In this document: piece after piece, positions 4,978 through 7,703 of the stretch
Layout: every line of letters starts with the position of its first letter
How positions within the stretch are numbered: position 1 is the first letter of the stretch
Assembly: GCA_016844625.1 (NCBI GenBank)
Contig: JAERMN010000360.1
Span: 1-7,703 of the forward strand
Length of the DNA: 7,703 bases
From: Deltaproteobacteria bacterium
GTDB taxonomy: Bacteria; Desulfobacterota; Binatia; UBA9968
Direction of reading: 5' to 3'
The notes under the pieces: generated by a model
Told to the model about the DNA's origin: nothing
The model's database searches: none
Seen by the model: the letters and a program-made list of their open reading frames with translations, nothing else
Position numbers and translations under genes: made by a program

Positions 4978-5004
4978 AAAATTTGCGCAAGCCGCGCAAA
5001 TTTT
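4978..5004 (+). terminator. Hairpin with 11-bp perfect stem between the dioxygenase and aldolase genes
   Basis: AAAATTTGCGC (4978-4988), loop AAGCC, GCGCAAATTTT (4994-5004). The 3' arm ends in four T, so as RNA it forms a stem followed by a short U run, and could act as a weak bidirectional terminator or a processing or stability element. It lies about 60 bp before the next start, so it may lower expression of the downstream genes relative to the dioxygenase. Confidence 0.45.
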
Positions 5005-5063
5005 GAGATATTATAATGCAAAGGGCGCAAAAAAGGAATTACGTACAGAAAGAAGAAATTTGA

Positions 5064-5693
5064 ATGGGCCGTGAAGCAATCATTGAACGGCTAGCGAAGC
5101 TCGATACCTGCGCGGTGTCGGATGCTTTGGACAGCTTAAATTTAAAAGGCGCGACTTGGGGCGTGCGGCCGCAGTGGCCGTGTCCGAAGATCGCCGGACG
5201 AGCGGTGACGATGAAGATCAAACCCGCCGGCCTGCAGCAGCCGACGCAGCATCTCGGCACGGCGCCCATCGAAGCGGCCGGCAAGCTGGAGTTTTCCTGC
5301 TGGGGTGGTTTGTTGGCGCTTTCCGCCAAGCTGAAAGGCGTAAGCGGCGTGGTGATCGACGGCGCTTCGCGCGACATCGACGAGGCGCGCGATTTAGAGT
5401 TTCCAGTCTACGCCCGCGGCGTGGTGCCGATGACGGCGCGCGGGCGCGTGATGCAGGAGTCTTACAACCAGGAGATTCAATTCGCCGGGGTGCAGTGTCA
5501 TCCCGGCGATTTAGTTTTGGCCGATGGCAGCGGCGTGATTATCATTCCCAAAGAAAAAGAAAACGCAGTGGTGAGCGCGGCAGAAACGATCTACGCTAAG
5601 GAACAAGAGATGGCCGCGGGTATTCGCAAAGGCTATTCCGGCCGCGAAATGCTCGAGAAGCTCGGCTATGAACAGATGCTCAACAAGAAATGA
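5064..5693 (+). CDS. RraA/4-carboxy-4-hydroxy-2-oxoadipate-aldolase family protein
   Basis: A 209-aa protein of the RraA-like superfamily (PF03737). TCAVSDALDSL (15-25) is the family N-terminal helix. CWGGLLALSAKLKGVSGVVIDGASRD (79-104 region) carries the GGLLA turn and the DG..RD motif (Asp99, Arg103, Asp104) used to bind pyruvate enolate and divalent metal in HMG/CHA aldolases. VQCHPGDLVLADGSGVIIIP (143-162) is the conserved closing strand pair. Length is typical. Two roles exist in this family: aldol cleavage of 4-carboxy-4-hydroxy-2-oxoadipate to pyruvate and oxaloacetate at the end of meta-cleavage of protocatechuate or gallate, and regulation of RNase E. The adjacent LigB-type dioxygenase favours the aldolase role. 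The start at 5064 has only an AGAAAGAAG-like upstream purine run. Cytoplasmic. Confidence 0.88.
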   Translation: MGREAIIERLAKLDTCAVSDALDSLNLKGATWGVRPQWPCPKIAGRAVTMKIKPAGLQQPTQHLGTAPIEAAGKLEFSCWGGLLALSAKLKGVSGVVIDGASRDIDEARDLEFPVYARGVVPMTARGRVMQESYNQEIQFAGVQCHPGDLVLADGSGVIIIPKEKENAVVSAAETIYAKEQEMAAGIRKGYSGREMLEKLGYEQMLNKK

Positions 5694-5705
5694 GGTGACT
5701 GACAC

Positions 5706-5777
5706 TGGAGTGATGGAGTAATGGAGCGTTGGATTAGTGGGAAGGCCGAGGATCGAAGATCGCGGATGGAGGATCGA
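5706..5777 (+). repeat. Period-8 TGGAGNNN tandem array plus two GAGGATCGA copies
   Basis: TGGAGTGA, TGGAGTAA, TGGAGCGT, TGGATTAG and TGGGAAGG stand in register at 5706-5745. GAGGATCGA then occurs at 5748-5756 and 5769-5777. Together they fill most of the 115-bp spacer between the aldolase and oxygenase genes. No protein or RNA role is visible. Confidence 0.55.
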
Positions 5778-5808
5778 CGAAATTCGCTCGCAATTGTGAA
5801 GATCGATT

Positions 5809-6987
5809 ATGCTGACGCATGAAGAAAACATACTGCTGACTCAAGTGGGCCGGGGCACGCCGTGCGGCGAGTTGTTGCGGCGTTACTGGCATCCGGTTGC
5901 GGCAGCGGCTGAGCTAACGGATGAAAAGCCCATTCGACGCGTGAAGATTCTTGACGAAGAGTTGGTTGTCTATCGCGATAAGAAAGGCAGCTACGGCTTG
6001 GTCGGCGAGCATTGTCCGCACCGTTTGGCTTCGCTTGCTTACGGACGAGTCGACGAAGAAGGAATTCGTTGCCCCTATCATGGTTGGAAATTCGATGGCA
6101 CCGGCAAGTGTTTGGAGCAACCGGCCGAGCCCGCCGACAGCACCTTCAAAGATCGCATCAAGCATGTCGCCTATCCGGTCGAGTATCTCGGCGGACTGAT
6201 CTATGCGTATCTTGGTCCTGCGCCTGCGCCGCTATTGCCGCGCTGGGATGTTTTGGTGTGGGAACATGGCCGGCGCTGGATCGTCAAAGAGTCGGTGATC
6301 GATTGCAATTGGCTTCAGCCGATGGAAAATTCGGTCGATCCATCCCATCTGTTCTGGCTCCACGGCGACACGGCGCATCTGGCGCCGCGCGTTAAGAAGT
6401 ACGCCGAGAAGCATGAGTTCACTCGTTTTGAATACGGCATCAAGAAACGGCGCACGACGTTACCGCTTTCAACAGCTGGTAAATCGGAAGTGGACGAGCA
6501 CCCGCTACTGTTTCCGTCCGTGTTGCGCCACGTGGCGCCATTTAACCAGGGTAAATCCGTGCGGCACAACTTGCAGATTCGCGTGCCGATCGATGATCAC
6601 CACACGCAAGTATTTCGCGCCAATTTTGTTCCATCGGAGACCGAGCGGTCGCCTGCCGATGCAGCCGTGCCGTTCCGATTCACACCGTTAAAGACCGCGC
6701 CGCGTGAATACAAGATGGACATGGTTTCCGCGCAGGACTCGATGGCGTGGGAAACCCAAGGTCATCTGACCGACCGCGCCACCGAGCATCTCGGTGTCGG
6801 CGATGAAGGCGTCATTGAATTACGTAAGCTTCTCAAAGAACAGATCGAACGCGTGCAGCAGGGACTCGAGCCGATCGGCATCATCCGCGATCCAGTAAAA
6901 AATCAACTCATCGATCTCGGCGTTATCAACGAACGCATCGGTCTTTACGGTAACCAAAGTGAGCATCGAGAGTGTGCAGCATCCTAA
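5809..6987 (+). CDS. Rieske [2Fe-2S] aromatic-ring oxygenase, alpha (catalytic) subunit
   Basis: A 392-aa protein of the phthalate/vanillate-type Rieske oxygenase group. The N-terminal Rieske domain (about 25-135) has C-P-H-R (Cys69, His71) and C-P-Y-H-G-W (Cys88, His91), the full cluster ligand set. The catalytic domain has NSVDPSHLFWLH (174-185), giving Asn174, Asp177 (electron bridge), His180 and His185 (mononuclear iron). QDSMAWETQG (309-318) probably supplies the third iron ligand, Asp310, and is followed by DRATEHLGVGDEGVIELRKLL, a hallmark of this group. Such enzymes hydroxylate rings or remove O-methyl groups using O2 and electrons from a reductase. No reductase or beta subunit is in the window, as usual for the one-component alpha3 type. 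The start at 5809 lacks a strong Shine-Dalgarno. The exact substrate cannot be told. Confidence 0.93.
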   Translation: MLTHEENILLTQVGRGTPCGELLRRYWHPVAAAAELTDEKPIRRVKILDEELVVYRDKKGSYGLVGEHCPHRLASLAYGRVDEEGIRCPYHGWKFDGTGKCLEQPAEPADSTFKDRIKHVAYPVEYLGGLIYAYLGPAPAPLLPRWDVLVWEHGRRWIVKESVIDCNWLQPMENSVDPSHLFWLHGDTAHLAPRVKKYAEKHEFTRFEYGIKKRRTTLPLSTAGKSEVDEHPLLFPSVLRHVAPFNQGKSVRHNLQIRVPIDDHHTQVFRANFVPSETERSPADAAVPFRFTPLKTAPREYKMDMVSAQDSMAWETQGHLTDRATEHLGVGDEGVIELRKLLKEQIERVQQGLEPIGIIRDPVKNQLIDLGVINERIGLYGNQSEHRECAAS

Positions 6988-7250
6988 CCGCCACGAAACT
7001 TTCCGCTCGCGTGCTCGTCCAACTTCGCGGTTTCTGAACAACTCCGTCATCGCCGATTCCAGCCACCACTAGCCACGCTCTAAACGGGCCGTGCAAACCT
7101 GGCCGATCGTTAATGTGTCAAATGTTCATACGTTATATAAGCTATTGATTTTACAAGTATATTTCTCATTTCGCCCTTGCGAAGCGGAGATATAATTGAT
7201 TATGATTCCAACCTATGTTGTTAAGAACCGAGGCGGGAGGTTTACCGAGG
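6988..7250 (+). other. Intergenic leader of the substrate-binding protein gene
   Basis: The 263-bp spacer after the oxygenase has no supported gene. Its second half is AT-rich and contains TATAAT (7191-7196), a perfect -10 hexamer, but no convincing -35 at 16-18 bp. It may hold a promoter for the downstream gene. Confidence 0.3.
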
Positions 7251-7703
7251 TTGGCTCGTGTCCTCATTATTATCTCGCTACTTAATTCGGTTTTCCTTCC
7301 CGGTGTCTTTGCCCAACCGCAACAAGATTGGGACAAGCTCGTCGCCGCGGCTGAAAAAGAAGGCGAAGTCACGATCTACGGCCAGGCACGTGCCGGCGTT
7401 GCCAAGTCGATTCACGCGTTCACTGAAGCGTACCCCAAAATCAAGATAAATTTCATCGGCGGACAGGGCAGCGATCTTTCAAAGAAAGTTCTCGCGGAAA
7501 GACGCGCCGGGAAGAATCTCGTCGATGTTGCCATCGGCGGCGGCGCGACGCTGATCGTTTACCACAAAGCGGGCGCTCTCAAAGCGCTGCCAGAGATCTT
7601 AGTGTCACCCGAAGTCCGCGATCAATCCAAGTGGTGGGGCAAGAAACATCTTTATTCCGATAGCGACAACCGCCATGTTTTCATGTCGCAGGGGGATGCG
7701 GGA
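7251..7703 (+). CDS. Secreted ABC-transporter substrate-binding protein, runs off the right edge
   Basis: The first about 151 residues of a periplasmic type-2 solute-binding protein. The leader LARVLIIISLLNSVFLPGVFA-Q has a short n-region, a hydrophobic core and a VFA cleavage site for signal peptidase I. The mature part starts QPQQDWDKLVAAAEKEGEVT, then IYGQARAGVAKSIHAFTEAYPKI, then AERRAGKNLVDVAIGGG. This is the layout of family-1/Fe(III)-type extracellular binding proteins common beside degradation genes in environmental bacteria ('W..LV..AK.EG.V..Y' ... 'F...YP.I' ... 'ER.AGK...DV'). The TTG at 7251 is chosen because GGGAGG stands 10 nt before it. An in-frame ATG at 7215 would add 12 residues. 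The ligand is unknown; its place after aromatic-catabolism genes suggests, but does not prove, uptake of a related compound. Confidence 0.85.
   Translation, partial: MARVLIIISLLNSVFLPGVFAQPQQDWDKLVAAAEKEGEVTIYGQARAGVAKSIHAFTEAYPKIKINFIGGQGSDLSKKVLAERRAGKNLVDVAIGGGATLIVYHKAGALKALPEILVSPEVRDQSKWWGKKHLYSDSDNRHVFMSQGDAG

Overview
The window looks like chromosomal DNA from an uncultured soil or sediment bacterium, probably near the former Deltaproteobacteria (Binatia/Desulfobacterota-like) or a similar metagenomic lineage. This placement is an inference. It rests on moderately high GC, CGCAAAG-type intergenic repeats, a REP-associated transposase, and a Rieske/LigB/RraA cluster followed by a periplasmic binding protein. 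No rRNA, tRNA or marker gene fixes the taxonomy.

Left part (1-2551), all on the minus strand: an integron-type gene cassette array with no integrase visible (a CALIN-like cluster). Read right to left, the cassettes are: (1) a GFA/CENP-V-type zinc protein; (2) a complete BrnT/BrnA toxin-antitoxin pair with its own promoter; (3) an alpha/beta hydrolase truncated by an out-of-frame internal deletion. Two complete attC sites (1978-2035 and 1310-1396) and one broken attC (388-444) have the expected R''-spacer-L''-loop-L'-spacer-R' layout, with an extrahelical base in L''. The third attC loses its R' box exactly where two copies of a 16-bp repeat begin. Those repeats lie just upstream of a REP-associated tyrosine transposase gene that runs off the left edge.

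Middle (2552-3926): a decayed accessory stretch. It holds a C-terminal fragment of a zinc-type alcohol dehydrogenase (MDR superfamily), a 75-aa small protein, and directly upstream of it a second small gene broken by one in-frame TGA. About 370 bp of repeat-bearing intergenic DNA follows.

Right part (3927-7703), plus strand: a catabolic-looking cluster. It encodes a LigB-type class III extradiol dioxygenase, an RraA/CHA-aldolase-family protein, a Rieske [2Fe-2S] oxygenase alpha subunit, and the start of a secreted ABC-transporter substrate-binding protein that runs off the right edge. A reasonable inference is uptake of an aromatic-type compound, ring hydroxylation or O-demethylation by the Rieske enzyme, ring opening by the LigB enzyme, and aldol cleavage of a later oxo-acid. 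The ferredoxin/reductase partner, hydratase and transporter membrane subunits are not in the window. Spacers in this cluster carry palindromes and short tandem repeats.
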